Source: RYN-433 sp036558265
Lineage (GTDB): Bacteria > Planctomycetota > Phycisphaerae > Tepidisphaerales > Tepidisphaeraceae
Assembly (NCBI GenBank): GCA_036558265.1
Contig: DATBFY010000225.1
Location: 1 to 23,004 of the forward strand
Direction: 5' to 3'
Length of the DNA: 23,004 bases
Position numbers and translations under genes: made by a program. Below, piece by piece: positions 1 through 7,233 of the stretch. Each line of letters starts with the position of its first letter. Within the stretch, counting starts at the first letter, position 1. Below the pieces are notes generated by a model. That model was not told the DNA's origin. It searched no databases and saw only the letters and a list, made by a program, of their open reading frames with translations.

Positions 1-300
1 CTGCGCTACGTCGCCGGCGGCAAGTACGACATGTTCGCCGTCCAGGTCCTCTCGCCGCAGGAGATCGATCCCGAATTGCAGGGCGATTTGAAGCTGCGCG
101 ACATGGAAGACGACGACATGGCCGAGGTGTCGATCACGCAGCCGCTGATCAAGCGGTACAAGGAGAACCTGAACGCATATTGCCTGAGTTTGAAGGATTA
201 CCTGACGCGTAGAGGAGGCACTTACCTGTTTACCTCGACGGCGGTGCCGTTCGATACGCTGGTGTTGAATTATTTGAGAGAGCGCGGGTTGCTGGGATGA
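1..300 (+). CDS. DUF58 domain protein, C-terminal part only
   Basis: The reading frame is open from the first base of the window and ends at a TGA at 298-300, giving 99 residues of a protein whose start lies outside. The visible part (YDMFAVQVLSPQEIDPEL, then LKLRDMEDDD, and near the end TSTAVPFDTLVLNYLRERGLLG split over the last 25 residues) has the pattern of the end of DUF58 proteins, which carry a von Willebrand-like fold and usually sit beside MoxR ATPases and BatA-type VWA membrane proteins. A BatA-like gene follows at 1521, which fits that association, although two other genes now lie between them. The family's biochemical role is not settled; it is linked to MoxR-dependent maturation or stress tolerance. 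Identification is from the recognised C-terminal pattern and context. Confidence 0.8.
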   Translation: MRYVAGGKYDMFAVQVLSPQEIDPELQGDLKLRDMEDDDMAEVSITQPLIKRYKENLNAYCLSLKDYLTRRGGTYLFTSTAVPFDTLVLNYLRERGLLG

Positions 301-313
301 CGCTCGTGTTGCG

Positions 314-832
314 GGGACCCGAAGGAACAAAGAAGCAAAGGAACAAAGAAGACAAAGAGTTGAAGGTGATGGGATGCCTTATGAGGGTGAAGAAATCGCG
401 CGGTGGGAGGCGGATCCGGAGTTGAATGCGCTCTCGAACGCCGTTATCGGCGCGGCGCTCGAGATGCACAAGCGGCTCGGGCCCCGACTGGACAAGGCGA
501 CCTACGAGAACGCATTGGCAATCGAGTTCCGGTTGCGGGACATCCCGTTCGATCGGCAGGTCTGGATCGACGTGGTTTATAAAGGCGAAGTTGTCGGCCG
601 TCGCCGTCTCGATTTCTTGGTCGGCGGACGCCTCATCGTCGAGATCAAGGCGGTGGAAGAACTCACCGGATTGCACAAAGCCCAGGTCTATACCTATCTC
701 AAGTTGACTGGCCACCAGTTGGGCCTGTTGATCAATTTCGACGTGGCCATCTTGAAAGACGGCATCAAACGGGTGATCGGTGCATGAGCATTTTCCTCTT
801 TGTTCCTTCGTTTCTTTGTTCCTTTGGGTCCC
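314..832. repeat. Putative mobile cassette: 38-bp inverted repeat enclosing a GxxExxY gene
   Basis: The arm at 314-351 and the reverse complement of 795-832 agree at 34 of 38 positions. Both start with GGGACCC and continue with purine-rich units of about 8 bp (GAACAAAG, AAGCAAAG, GAACAAAG). The 519-bp unit holds one gene (374-787), only 22 bp from the left arm and 7 bp from the right arm. I see no convincing target-site duplication outside the arms and no transposase. That such a unit was inserted into a DUF58/BatA gene group is inferred from the structure. Confidence 0.65.
374..787 (+). CDS. GxxExxY family protein
   Basis: This 137-residue protein matches the GxxExxY family in length and along its whole course: LSNAVIGAALEMHKRLGP near the N-terminus, RRLDFLV and IVEIKAVE in the middle, and AQVYTYLKLTG then LGLLINF toward the end. 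The middle part resembles a PD-(D/E)XK nuclease core, with D80, E90 and K92 in place. The motif that names the family is degenerate: the usual Gly and Glu are R38 and K41, and only Tyr44 remains. The function of the family is unknown. The start is the ATG at 374; an ATG at 369 is in another frame. The gene is enclosed by a 38-bp inverted repeat (314-351 and 795-832), suggesting it arrived as a unit. Confidence 0.88.
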   Translation: MPYEGEEIARWEADPELNALSNAVIGAALEMHKRLGPRLDKATYENALAIEFRLRDIPFDRQVWIDVVYKGEVVGRRRLDFLVGGRLIVEIKAVEELTGLHKAQVYTYLKLTGHQLGLLINFDVAILKDGIKRVIGA

Positions 833-887
833 AATGAGGACCGCCGCGATTCGGGCCGAGGCTGGGATACTGTAAGCGAGGCATTCG

Positions 888-1508
888 TTGAACGATCCGA
901 CCACACTCATCCTCGACGGCATCTGGGGCCGGCCGAAGCGGTTCGGGCCGTTGCGGCGCGCAATCGAGCCTCGCTGCGGTCCGACTGACGTGTTTCGCTA
1001 CAACGTCTCCGGAATGACTCCGTTTGAGACGCTGGGACGTCTGCTGTGCGAAACCATCCGCGCGCTCGATGGGCCGGTGAACCTCGTTGCCTTCAGCATG
1101 GGCGGGATCGTCGTCCGGATGGCGCGCCTATTGGATCCAGATCTGCCGATCCGCAGGGCAGTTTTCCTGAACACGCCGCACGCGGGGACAATCCTCGCGT
1201 ACGCGCTGCCGCTGCCGGGCGTGCGGCAGATGCGACCGGGATCGGAGTTGATGCGCCGGCTGGCGGAGGCGCCATGGGACATCCCGACGATGGTGACGTG
1301 GTGCCCACTCGACGCGATCATCGTGCCGGGGCGAAGCGCGAAATGGCCGAAGGCGAGTGAATCGATCTGCTGTAGAGTGCCGGCCCATACGTGGCCGATC
1401 TGGTCGTCGCGGATTCACCAGCGGATCGCCGCATTCCTTGGCGAGGATGATGCATGCGGTTGTGAGTCGCAGGCGAAGCAGCGTCGAAGAGAACTTCAGA
1501 ACGCTTAG
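888..1508 (+). CDS. Alpha/beta hydrolase (lipase/esterase-like)
   Basis: This 206-residue protein has the layout of a small alpha/beta hydrolase without a signal peptide: a first strand LILDGIWG, a nucleophile elbow VAFSMGGIVVR with Ser70, the segment VFLNTPHAGT typical of lipase-like members, a candidate acid Asp142 in CPLDAIIVPG and a candidate His167 in VPAHTWPIW. The elbow is AxSxG instead of the commoner GxSxG. Translation probably starts at the TTG at 888, since an in-frame stop lies just upstream and a GCGAGG sequence precedes it by six bases. The substrate cannot be predicted. The gene ends 12 bp before the BatA-like gene and may be cotranscribed with it. Confidence 0.8.
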   Translation: MNDPTTLILDGIWGRPKRFGPLRRAIEPRCGPTDVFRYNVSGMTPFETLGRLLCETIRALDGPVNLVAFSMGGIVVRMARLLDPDLPIRRAVFLNTPHAGTILAYALPLPGVRQMRPGSELMRRLAEAPWDIPTMVTWCPLDAIIVPGRSAKWPKASESICCRVPAHTWPIWSSRIHQRIAAFLGEDDACGCESQAKQRRRELQNA

Positions 1509-1520
1509 GACGGTGACGCT

Positions 1521-3536
1521 ATGTCCTGGTTGCCCAGCTTTATCACTCCCCTGGCCGGTGCGATCGCGGCGGTGCTGTCGATCTCCTCGCTGCTGGTGCT
1601 GTACTTCCTCAAGCTGCGGCGGCGGGAGATGCCGGTGTCGTCCACGCTGCTGTGGAAGAAGGCGGTGCAGGACCTGCAGGTCAACGCGCCGTTCCAGAAG
1701 CTGCGGCGGAACCTGCTGCTGCTGTTGCAACTGCTGCTGCTGGTGCTGCTGTGCCTGGCGTTGTCGCGGCCGGTGGCGAACTTCAAACGGGGGGCAGGGA
1801 AGCTGACGGTGATCCTGGTCGATCGCTCGGCGTCGATGGCCGCCAAGGACGCGGCGGGCGGCAAGCGCACGCGGCTTGAGGAGGCCAAGCGCCTGGCGCG
1901 CGAGGTTGTGGATTCGATGAAACGCGACGACAACGCATGCGTGATCGCCTTCGACGAGACGGCCGAGACGCTCTGCCCGCTCACGCCCGACAGCGCCAAG
2001 CTCCGCAACGCGATCGATTCGATCGAGCAGACCGACCGCAAAAGTCGCCTGAAGCTGGCCTATCAGCTCACCGAAGCGCAGGCGGCGTTCATCCCCGAGC
2101 AGAACCGCGCGAACGTGAAGCCGGACGTGTTCCTCTTCTCGGACGGCCGGGCGATCGATTCGGACACGCTGACGCTCCGCGGCAACCTGACGTTCGAGAA
2201 GATCGGTCAGGACAAGACCGGCAACATCGCGATCGTGGCCCTCTCCGCCAAGCGCAATTACGAGAACCCGACGGAGGTGCAGGTCTTCGCGCGGCTGGCG
2301 AATTACGGGCCAGACTCGGTGGACGCCGACGTGAACTTGTCGGTGGCGACGGAAATGGGCGCGGGCGGCACGCCCAATTACCAGGTGCGTTCGTCGGCCA
2401 ACACACACCTGCTGCCCGAGCGGTGGGGCGAGAAGGAGCGCGCCGATGCGGAGAAGGCCGGCGAGCTTGCGAAGGACAGCGTCGAGTTCAAGCTGGACCT
2501 GACGACCGCTGCGGTATTGCGATTAGAGCAGATGCACAAGGACGGGGATGCGCTGCTGGCCGACGACACGGCGCAGGTGGTGGTCCCGCCGCCCAAGGCG
2601 CTGTCGGTGCTGCTGGTGACGGATGGCAACTTTTTCCTCGAGAAGCTCAAGGGGAGCATCCAGCTCAAGGACTTCGATGTCCTCAACCCGGTCGCGTACG
2701 AGGACGCCAAGCCCGCCAAGTACGACGTGATCATCTATGACCGTTACGCGCCCAGGTTCATGCCGGCGACGGGCAATTTCATGTTCTTCCGGTGCGTCCC
2801 ACCGACGGGCAAGATCACGCAGGCGACGGAGGGGCTCAAGCCGGTCTACCTGCACGAGAACACGGTGCTGGACTGGAAGCGCGATCATCCGATGCTGCGG
2901 GATATCAACCTGGGGAAGCTCTACATCGAGGACACGCTCAAGCTCAATGTCCCGCCGGTCGGGCCCGAGCGGCTGGTCGAGGGGAGCAAGGGGCCGCTGG
3001 TCGTGATGGAGCGCGTCGGGCGCTCGACGCACCTGATCGTCGGGTTCGACGTGCTGCAGTCGAACTGGCCGCTTCGGATGTCGTTCCCGGTGTTCATGTA
3101 CCAGGCCTTGCAGTATCTGGCGCTGGGTTCGGAGATGGACGTGCGGGAGGCGTTCGCGCCCGGCGCGACGCCGACGATCCCGCTGGGGGACGTGAAGCGC
3201 GTCGCGGGCGAACGAAAGGAGATCCGCCTGAACGGCCCGATGGGTTCGCGCGCGGTGAAGATCCCCGAGGCGGGCGATTTCGTGCTGCCGGCGCTGGACA
3301 AGGTGGGTCTTTATACGATCGACGTGCCGGTGCCCGGTTATGACAAGATGGCCGTCAACCTGCTGGACGGCAGCGAGTCGAATTTGATCCCCTCCGACCA
3401 GGCGCCCGGCGGCATCGGCGAGATGCGCGCGACCAGTGGGAAGTCGCGGGTGGAATTATGGTGGTGGTTGGCGGCGATCGCGGTGCCGTTGTTGTTGATC
3501 GAGTGGTTTGTTTACACGAGGCGAGTGCACCTGTAG
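1521..3536 (+). CDS. BatA-like VWA-domain membrane protein
   Basis: This 671-residue protein starts with the membrane-embedded module of BatA-type aerotolerance proteins: two hydrophobic segments (about residues 10-32 and 64-84) separated by KLRRREMPVSSTLLWKKA, ending in LALSRPV. A von Willebrand A domain follows, with a complete metal-site motif D101-R-S-A-S in LVDRSASM and a later strand VFLFSDGRA. Its second half is an extracytoplasmic region, and the protein ends with a third membrane segment (WWWLAAIAVPLLLIEWFV) and a short basic tail. In known loci these proteins work with DUF58 and MoxR partners at the membrane; the DUF58 end at 1-300 supports this. The start is the ATG at 1521, 12 bp after the hydrolase gene. 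The exact role is unknown. Confidence 0.85.
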   Translation: MSWLPSFITPLAGAIAAVLSISSLLVLYFLKLRRREMPVSSTLLWKKAVQDLQVNAPFQKLRRNLLLLLQLLLLVLLCLALSRPVANFKRGAGKLTVILVDRSASMAAKDAAGGKRTRLEEAKRLAREVVDSMKRDDNACVIAFDETAETLCPLTPDSAKLRNAIDSIEQTDRKSRLKLAYQLTEAQAAFIPEQNRANVKPDVFLFSDGRAIDSDTLTLRGNLTFEKIGQDKTGNIAIVALSAKRNYENPTEVQVFARLANYGPDSVDADVNLSVATEMGAGGTPNYQVRSSANTHLLPERWGEKERADAEKAGELAKDSVEFKLDLTTAAVLRLEQMHKDGDALLADDTAQVVVPPPKALSVLLVTDGNFFLEKLKGSIQLKDFDVLNPVAYEDAKPAKYDVIIYDRYAPRFMPATGNFMFFRCVPPTGKITQATEGLKPVYLHENTVLDWKRDHPMLRDINLGKLYIEDTLKLNVPPVGPERLVEGSKGPLVVMERVGRSTHLIVGFDVLQSNWPLRMSFPVFMYQALQYLALGSEMDVREAFAPGATPTIPLGDVKRVAGERKEIRLNGPMGSRAVKIPEAGDFVLPALDKVGLYTIDVPVPGYDKMAVNLLDGSESNLIPSDQAPGGIGEMRATSGKSRVELWWWLAAIAVPLLLIEWFVYTRRVHL

Positions 3537-3548
3537 CGGAGCAGGGGG

Positions 3549-3923
3549 TCAGTGGAGGATCCACCACAGTCCGTAAAGGATGGCGGCTTGCAGGGTGGCA
3601 AACGTCAGGAGGGGCAGGATCCACGTTCGGACAGCGCGGTCGGGCGGCAGTTCGTATTCCTGTGCCAGCCCGTGGCGGTGGAGGACGGCGGCGATGATCA
3701 GGTTGGCTTCAAATCGGCCGATGCCCCGTTGGTCGGCCTCTCGCAGCAACACGAGTCGATGTGAATAGCGGAGGACCGGGCCGTCGAGGGACGCCAGCAC
3801 GAAATCGGCGAAATCGGCCGAGGCATCCCCCATGCGCGAGGCGAGGACGGTGATCGACGGGCGAGGGCGCGCTCGGCGGGCGTGGGCGGCTGCGGGAATC
3901 GGTATCGCGGCGGACGGGCGCAT
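3549..3923 (-). CDS. Small hypothetical protein with C-terminal membrane anchor
   Basis: This 124-residue minus-strand frame is a plausible gene: it fills the space between a convergent and a divergent neighbour and has a soluble region followed by one terminal hydrophobic helix (about residues 99-124, WILPLLTFATLQAAILYGLW). The central part, with RYSHRLVLLREADQRGIG and RFEANLIIAAVLHRHG, looks like folded protein. The first 30 residues are rich in Ala, Pro and Arg, so translation may instead start at Met31 (MGDASADFADF). I used the ATG at 3921-3923. The sequence TTATACA lies about 10 bases upstream on the minus strand, so the message may have a very short leader. I do not recognise the family and propose no function. 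Confidence 0.6.
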   Translation of the reverse strand: MRPSAAIPIPAAAHARRARPRPSITVLASRMGDASADFADFVLASLDGPVLRYSHRLVLLREADQRGIGRFEANLIIAAVLHRHGLAQEYELPPDRAVRTWILPLLTFATLQAAILYGLWWILH

Positions 3924-4064
3924 GCGGGCACTGTATAACGGCGCTCACCGGCGCCGCACCAGAAAACCGCCCCGTCGCGTCAGCAGGTATTGGATTTGCT
4001 CGCCGCCTGTAGCGACTTTTCCGTCCGTTCCGTAGAGTAACGCGTCCGACTGCGAAGGGCGTTT

Positions 4065-4964
4065 ATGCGTTTTGCCAAGCGGCTTGGCCGCATCCTGCTG
4101 CTGGTGTTGATCCTGGGCGCGATCGGCGTCGGGGTGTTGTATCACCTCTCGACGCGCCGGCCGGACGGCTATCGGCCGACGCTGCTCAGCGCCGCGGAGC
4201 GGGATGCCGCCGTCAAGCGGCTGGAACTCGAAAAACTCCCGCAACTGCTGAACCTGGCGAATCAGGCGCAGGCGAATGCGTCATCGGCATACAAGGCGCA
4301 GGCGCAGGGCAGGGCGGCGCCCGCGGCCTCCACCCAGCCGATCGCGCCGGTCACCGTCACGTTCACCCAAGACGAGATCAACGCGTCGCTGTGGAAGCAG
4401 ATCGAGAAGTCGTCATACGAGCGGTACGTGACCGATCCGTACGTTTCGCTGGAGGAGGGGACGATCGTTTTGATGGGCAACCTGCCGGAGTTCGGGCGGG
4501 TGGCCAGTGCATACTTCCGGCCGACGATCGATGAACAGGGCCTGTTGCACTGCGACCTGACGAGTCTGCGGATCGGATCGCTGCCGGTGCCCGAGGGGAT
4601 GGTCGCCGCCAAGCGGCAGAAGGTCGAGAACGCGCTGCGGTCGATGATCCCGCAGTGGCAGAGCAAGGCAGAGATGGGCCCAAGCGGGGTGGTGAACGAC
4701 AACGCCCGCAGGGCGGCGCTGGGGCAGCTCGTGCTGCGGCTGTTGAACCATAAGCCCGGGCCGGCGGTGCTGTTCCTGCCTAAGGAACTCGAACGCCCGA
4801 ACAAGGGGAGCGTCCCGGTGCGGTTGACGAACGTCACGGTCGAGCAGGGGGCGCTGACGATCACCGTCCAACCGATGGACGCCGGGGAGCGATCGGCCCT
4901 CCTGGCGAAGATCCGCGAGCCGCAATCGCCGCAATCGCCGTCGGGCGAACTCTCGAGAAGCTGA
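4065..4964 (+). CDS. Single-pass membrane protein, YpmS/DUF2140-like
   Basis: This 299-residue protein has a short basic N-terminus and one membrane segment (about residues 9-28, ILLLVLILGAIGVGVLYHL), then a long extracytoplasmic region. After an Ala/Gln-rich linker, the order of TFTQDEINASLWKQ, VSLEEGTIVLMGNL, a strand containing ASAYFRPTIDEQGLLHCDL and SLRIGSLPVPEGMV resembles the YpmS (DUF2140) family of Firmicutes, a lipid-binding-like fold of uncertain role. The resemblance is from memory and is moderate. A GAAGGG sequence lies five bases before the ATG at 4065. The gene is divergent from the small gene at 3549-3923, with 141 bp between them for both promoters. The C-terminus is a low-complexity PQSPQSPS tail. 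Confidence 0.75.
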   Translation: MRFAKRLGRILLLVLILGAIGVGVLYHLSTRRPDGYRPTLLSAAERDAAVKRLELEKLPQLLNLANQAQANASSAYKAQAQGRAAPAASTQPIAPVTVTFTQDEINASLWKQIEKSSYERYVTDPYVSLEEGTIVLMGNLPEFGRVASAYFRPTIDEQGLLHCDLTSLRIGSLPVPEGMVAAKRQKVENALRSMIPQWQSKAEMGPSGVVNDNARRAALGQLVLRLLNHKPGPAVLFLPKELERPNKGSVPVRLTNVTVEQGALTITVQPMDAGERSALLAKIREPQSPQSPSGELSRS

Positions 4965-5061
4965 CGTCGCGAACTCTCATTTCCCGCCCGCGCAGATTGT
5001 GCCGTGCATCCGCAGGCGATGCGCGATCTCCCATCCATGCGGACGGCGCTCCAATCGCATC

Positions 5062-5077
5062 TAACATCATAATGTTA
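5062..5077. promoter_or_regulatory. AT-rich palindrome upstream of the flagellar block
   Basis: TAACAT and ATGTTA form a perfect 6-bp inverted repeat around CATA, an AT-rich island in GC-rich surroundings. CATAAT at 5068-5073 or TACTAT at 5077-5082 could act as a -10 element, and a second inverted repeat (GGTTG at 5082-5086, CAACC at 5094-5098) follows directly. The site lies about 95 bp before the first frame of the flagellar block. It could be an operator or promoter; no matching -35 element is obvious. Confidence 0.35.
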
Positions 5078-5171
5078 CTATGGTTGCGCAAAATCAACCG
5101 GTGGCGGATGGCGGCTGGCATGCGCGTTGTTCATGGGCCGTCGGGTCATTCTGCAACCGGAGCGCCTCTCG

Positions 5172-5426
5172 ATGATTCAGATTCCCGCGAACCTCGGCCA
5201 GCGCATCCTCGACGCCGCCCGCATCGCCGCGGCCATGCATGAGGAAGCGGCGATCCGCGACCGACAGCAGAAGACTTCAAATGAGCGAATTGACGCCGGC
5301 GGAGCCGGCCGGGTCGTTTCACATGACGATCCGATCTCCAGGGATGGAACCGCCGCGACGCCGCGGCCACCGCAGTCTCTCGGCCTGCGGTGGTCGCCGC
5401 CGCCGCCGCCGCCGCGGATCCGCTGA
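5172..5426 (+). CDS. Small hypothetical protein preceding flgF
   Basis: An 84-residue frame starts at the ATG at 5172, nine bases after GGAG (5158-5161), and ends 15 bp before flgF. Its first 33 codons (starting MIQIPANLGQRILDAAR) have the G/C-rich third positions of neighbouring genes and predict an Ala-rich helix. The rest is weaker, with a Pro-rich end encoded by a CCG run near 5398-5416. The ATG at 5127 is an in-frame alternative without a good ribosome binding site. The position suggests a flagellar accessory or regulatory peptide, but it does not look like FlgM and I do not recognise it. Confidence 0.45.
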   Translation: MIQIPANLGQRILDAARIAAAMHEEAAIRDRQQKTSNERIDAGGAGRVVSHDDPISRDGTAATPRPPQSLGLRWSPPPPPPRIR

Positions 5427-5441
5427 CGGAAGCACCGCGAC

Positions 5442-6209
5442 ATGCTCTACGGCCTGTACCTCTCGGCGACGGGCGTCATGACGAATTCGTATCGTCAGGA
5501 CGTCATCGCCAACAACATCGCCAATGCCGAAACGGTCGGCTTCAAGAAGGACCTGGCGCTCTTCCAGGAGCGCCGCACGGAGTTGCAGGATCGGGGCCTC
5601 GCGCCCTCGCGGAGCAACGCGCTGCTCGAAGCGCTCGGGGGGGGCGTCTATGCCTCGCCGACCCTGGTGGATCACACCCAGGGCGAACTGGAACCGACCG
5701 GCAGCGGCATGGACGTCGCGATCGTCGGCCAGGGCTTTTACAAGGTCGCCCAGGGCGACAAGGTGAACCTGACCCGCGACGGCAGTTTCGTCGTGAACCA
5801 CCGCGGCCGCTTGGCGCTGGCCAGCAACGAGAATTACGAGGTGCTCGACGTCAAGGGCAAGCCGATCACGGTCGATCCCAATCGTCCGCTGAGCTTCGCC
5901 AAGGACGGCACGGTCAACCAGAACTCCCGGCCGGTCGGCCGCGTGGGCGTGTTCGACGTTCCGGACCCGGCGCAGTTGACCAAGCTCGGCGGGACCATGC
6001 TGACCTATCCCGACATGACCGCCGTGCGTCCCGCCGGGCCCGACACGGTGCTCCGCAGCGAGTACCGCGAGCGCGCCAACATCGAGCCGTCGAGCGAGCT
6101 GGCGAACCTGATGGACGCACAACGACAGCTCGAGGCCAACGCGAACATGATCCGGTATCAGGATCAGATGCTGTCGAAGCTGGTGAACGACGTGGGGAAG
6201 ATCAGTTAA
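5442..6209 (+). CDS. flgF: Flagellar basal-body rod protein FlgF
   Basis: This 255-residue protein belongs to the FlgF/FlgG rod family, whose members polymerise beneath the hook. The N-terminal helix MLYGLYLSATGVMTNSYRQD and the signature IANNIANAETVGFKK are typical, as are VGQGFYKV and RDGSFVVNHRGRLA in the middle and the C-terminal helix ELANLMDAQRQLEANANMI. Length fits FlgF (about 250 residues). It is immediately followed by flgG, the usual order, which is the main reason for the name FlgF. The start at 5442 is set by the conserved N-terminus; GGAAG lies about ten bases upstream. An inverted repeat follows the stop codon, so linkage to flgG passes through a palindromic element. Confidence 0.93.
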   Translation: MLYGLYLSATGVMTNSYRQDVIANNIANAETVGFKKDLALFQERRTELQDRGLAPSRSNALLEALGGGVYASPTLVDHTQGELEPTGSGMDVAIVGQGFYKVAQGDKVNLTRDGSFVVNHRGRLALASNENYEVLDVKGKPITVDPNRPLSFAKDGTVNQNSRPVGRVGVFDVPDPAQLTKLGGTMLTYPDMTAVRPAGPDTVLRSEYRERANIEPSSELANLMDAQRQLEANANMIRYQDQMLSKLVNDVGKIS

Positions 6210-6221
6210 GGGAAGTGGTTT

Positions 6222-6281
6222 CGTAGCGCGGGCGCCCCGCCCGTGAAACTGCTCCATCATGGGCGGGGCGCCCGTGCTACG
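6222..6281. repeat. Palindromic intergenic repeat, copy 1 (flgF-flgG)
   Basis: The 24-bp arm at 6222-6245 and the reverse complement of 6258-6281 agree at 22 of 24 positions, with a 12-base spacer. Each arm contains its own palindrome around GGGCGCCCCGCCC. The same core (CACGGGCGGCCCGCCCGTG) recurs at 12017-12073 before flgK, so this is a dispersed repeat family and not a simple terminator; no T-tract follows. Confidence 0.8.
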
Positions 6282-6336
6282 GGCAACTCGGCTGATCTTT
6301 CATCCGCGGGTTGTCCCTCGTCCGATAAGTTGAGCC

Positions 6337-7146
6337 ATGGCCATCACCGCCCTTTATTCCGCCGCGACCGGACTTCGTGCGCTCTCCACGCGCATCGACG
6401 TGGTGGCCAACAACCTCGCCAACGCCGAGACCACGGCGTTCAAGCGGAGCCGGACGAATTTCGAGGATCTCTATTACCTCGCGCTCAAGCAGCCCGGCAC
6501 GACGACCGCCTCGGGCGACGTGTCGCCCGCGGGCATCTACGTGGGCCTGGGCGTGCGCGTGTCGAACACGCAGCTCGACTTGGAGCAGGGCCCGCTGGAG
6601 AGCACCGGCCGGCAGCTCGACGTGGGCGTCTCCGGACAGGGTTTCTTCCGGATCAAGATCCTGAACTCGATCGGCGACGGCATCGGCTACACCCGCAACG
6701 GGAACTTCTTCGTCAACAAGGACGGCGAGCTGGTCCTGGGCATGGGCGACGGCTACAAGCTCGACCCGAAGATCACCGTCCCCAAGGGCACGACCGAGGT
6801 CTCGATCAGCCAGGACGGAAAGGTGGAGGCGACGATCAACAGCGGCGGGAAGAAGCAGGCGATCGGCCAGCTTGAGCTGACCCAGTTCGTCAACCCCCAG
6901 GGTCTGCACCTCCTGGGCGGCAGCATCTACACCGAGACCGAGGCCAGTGGCCCGCCGATCACCGGCAAGCCGGGCGAGAACGGCACCGGCCAGATCCTCC
7001 AGGGCTTCCTCGAGTCGTCCAACGTCGATCCGGTCAAGGAGCTGGTCACGCTGATCAAGACCCAGCGCGCCTTCGAGTTGAACAGCCAGTCGATCCAGAC
7101 GGCCGACCAGGCGCTTCAGACGATTGGGAATCTGAGGCGATTCTAA
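6337..7146 (+). CDS. flgG: Flagellar distal rod protein FlgG
   Basis: This 269-residue protein matches FlgG in length and order of motifs: MAITALYSAATGLRALSTRI, then VVANNLANAETTAFKRSR, FEDLYY, VSGQGFFRI, TRNGNFFVNKDGELV and a C-terminal segment VDPVKELVTLIKTQRAFELN ending in QTADQALQTIGNLRRF. FlgG forms the distal rod that crosses the peptidoglycan and is surrounded by the P and L rings. The next genes encode FlgA, FlgH and FlgI, which build those rings. The start at 6337 is fixed by the conserved N-terminus; no strong ribosome binding site is visible, only GATAAGTTGAG just upstream. Confidence 0.97.
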   Translation: MAITALYSAATGLRALSTRIDVVANNLANAETTAFKRSRTNFEDLYYLALKQPGTTTASGDVSPAGIYVGLGVRVSNTQLDLEQGPLESTGRQLDVGVSGQGFFRIKILNSIGDGIGYTRNGNFFVNKDGELVLGMGDGYKLDPKITVPKGTTEVSISQDGKVEATINSGGKKQAIGQLELTQFVNPQGLHLLGGSIYTETEASGPPITGKPGENGTGQILQGFLESSNVDPVKELVTLIKTQRAFELNSQSIQTADQALQTIGNLRRF

Positions 7147-7148
7147 TT

Positions 7149-7220
7149 GAAGGATGAAGGCTGAAGGCGGAAGGATGAAACAGACGTCGGATACATCCTT
7201 CATCCTTCGACCTTCATCCC
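7149..7220. repeat. Facing heptamer arrays filling the flgG-flgA gap
   Basis: Four 7-bp units (GAAGGAT, GAAGGCT, GAAGGCG, GAAGGAT) at 7149-7176 face four inverted units (CATCCTT, CATCCTT, CGACCTT, CATCCC) at 7194-7220. GAAGGATG and CATCCTTC make a perfect 8-bp stem around a 16-base loop. The array begins two bases after the flgG stop and ends just before the TGAGG that serves as ribosome binding site for flgA, so an RNA hairpin could modulate flgA translation or polarity. Confidence 0.75.
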
Positions 7221-7233
7221 TGAGGTATTCCTG

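Noticed and set aside
5398..5416. CCG triplet run near the end of the small ORF
   Set aside because: A simple-sequence stretch encoding prolines; nothing suggests a separate functional element.
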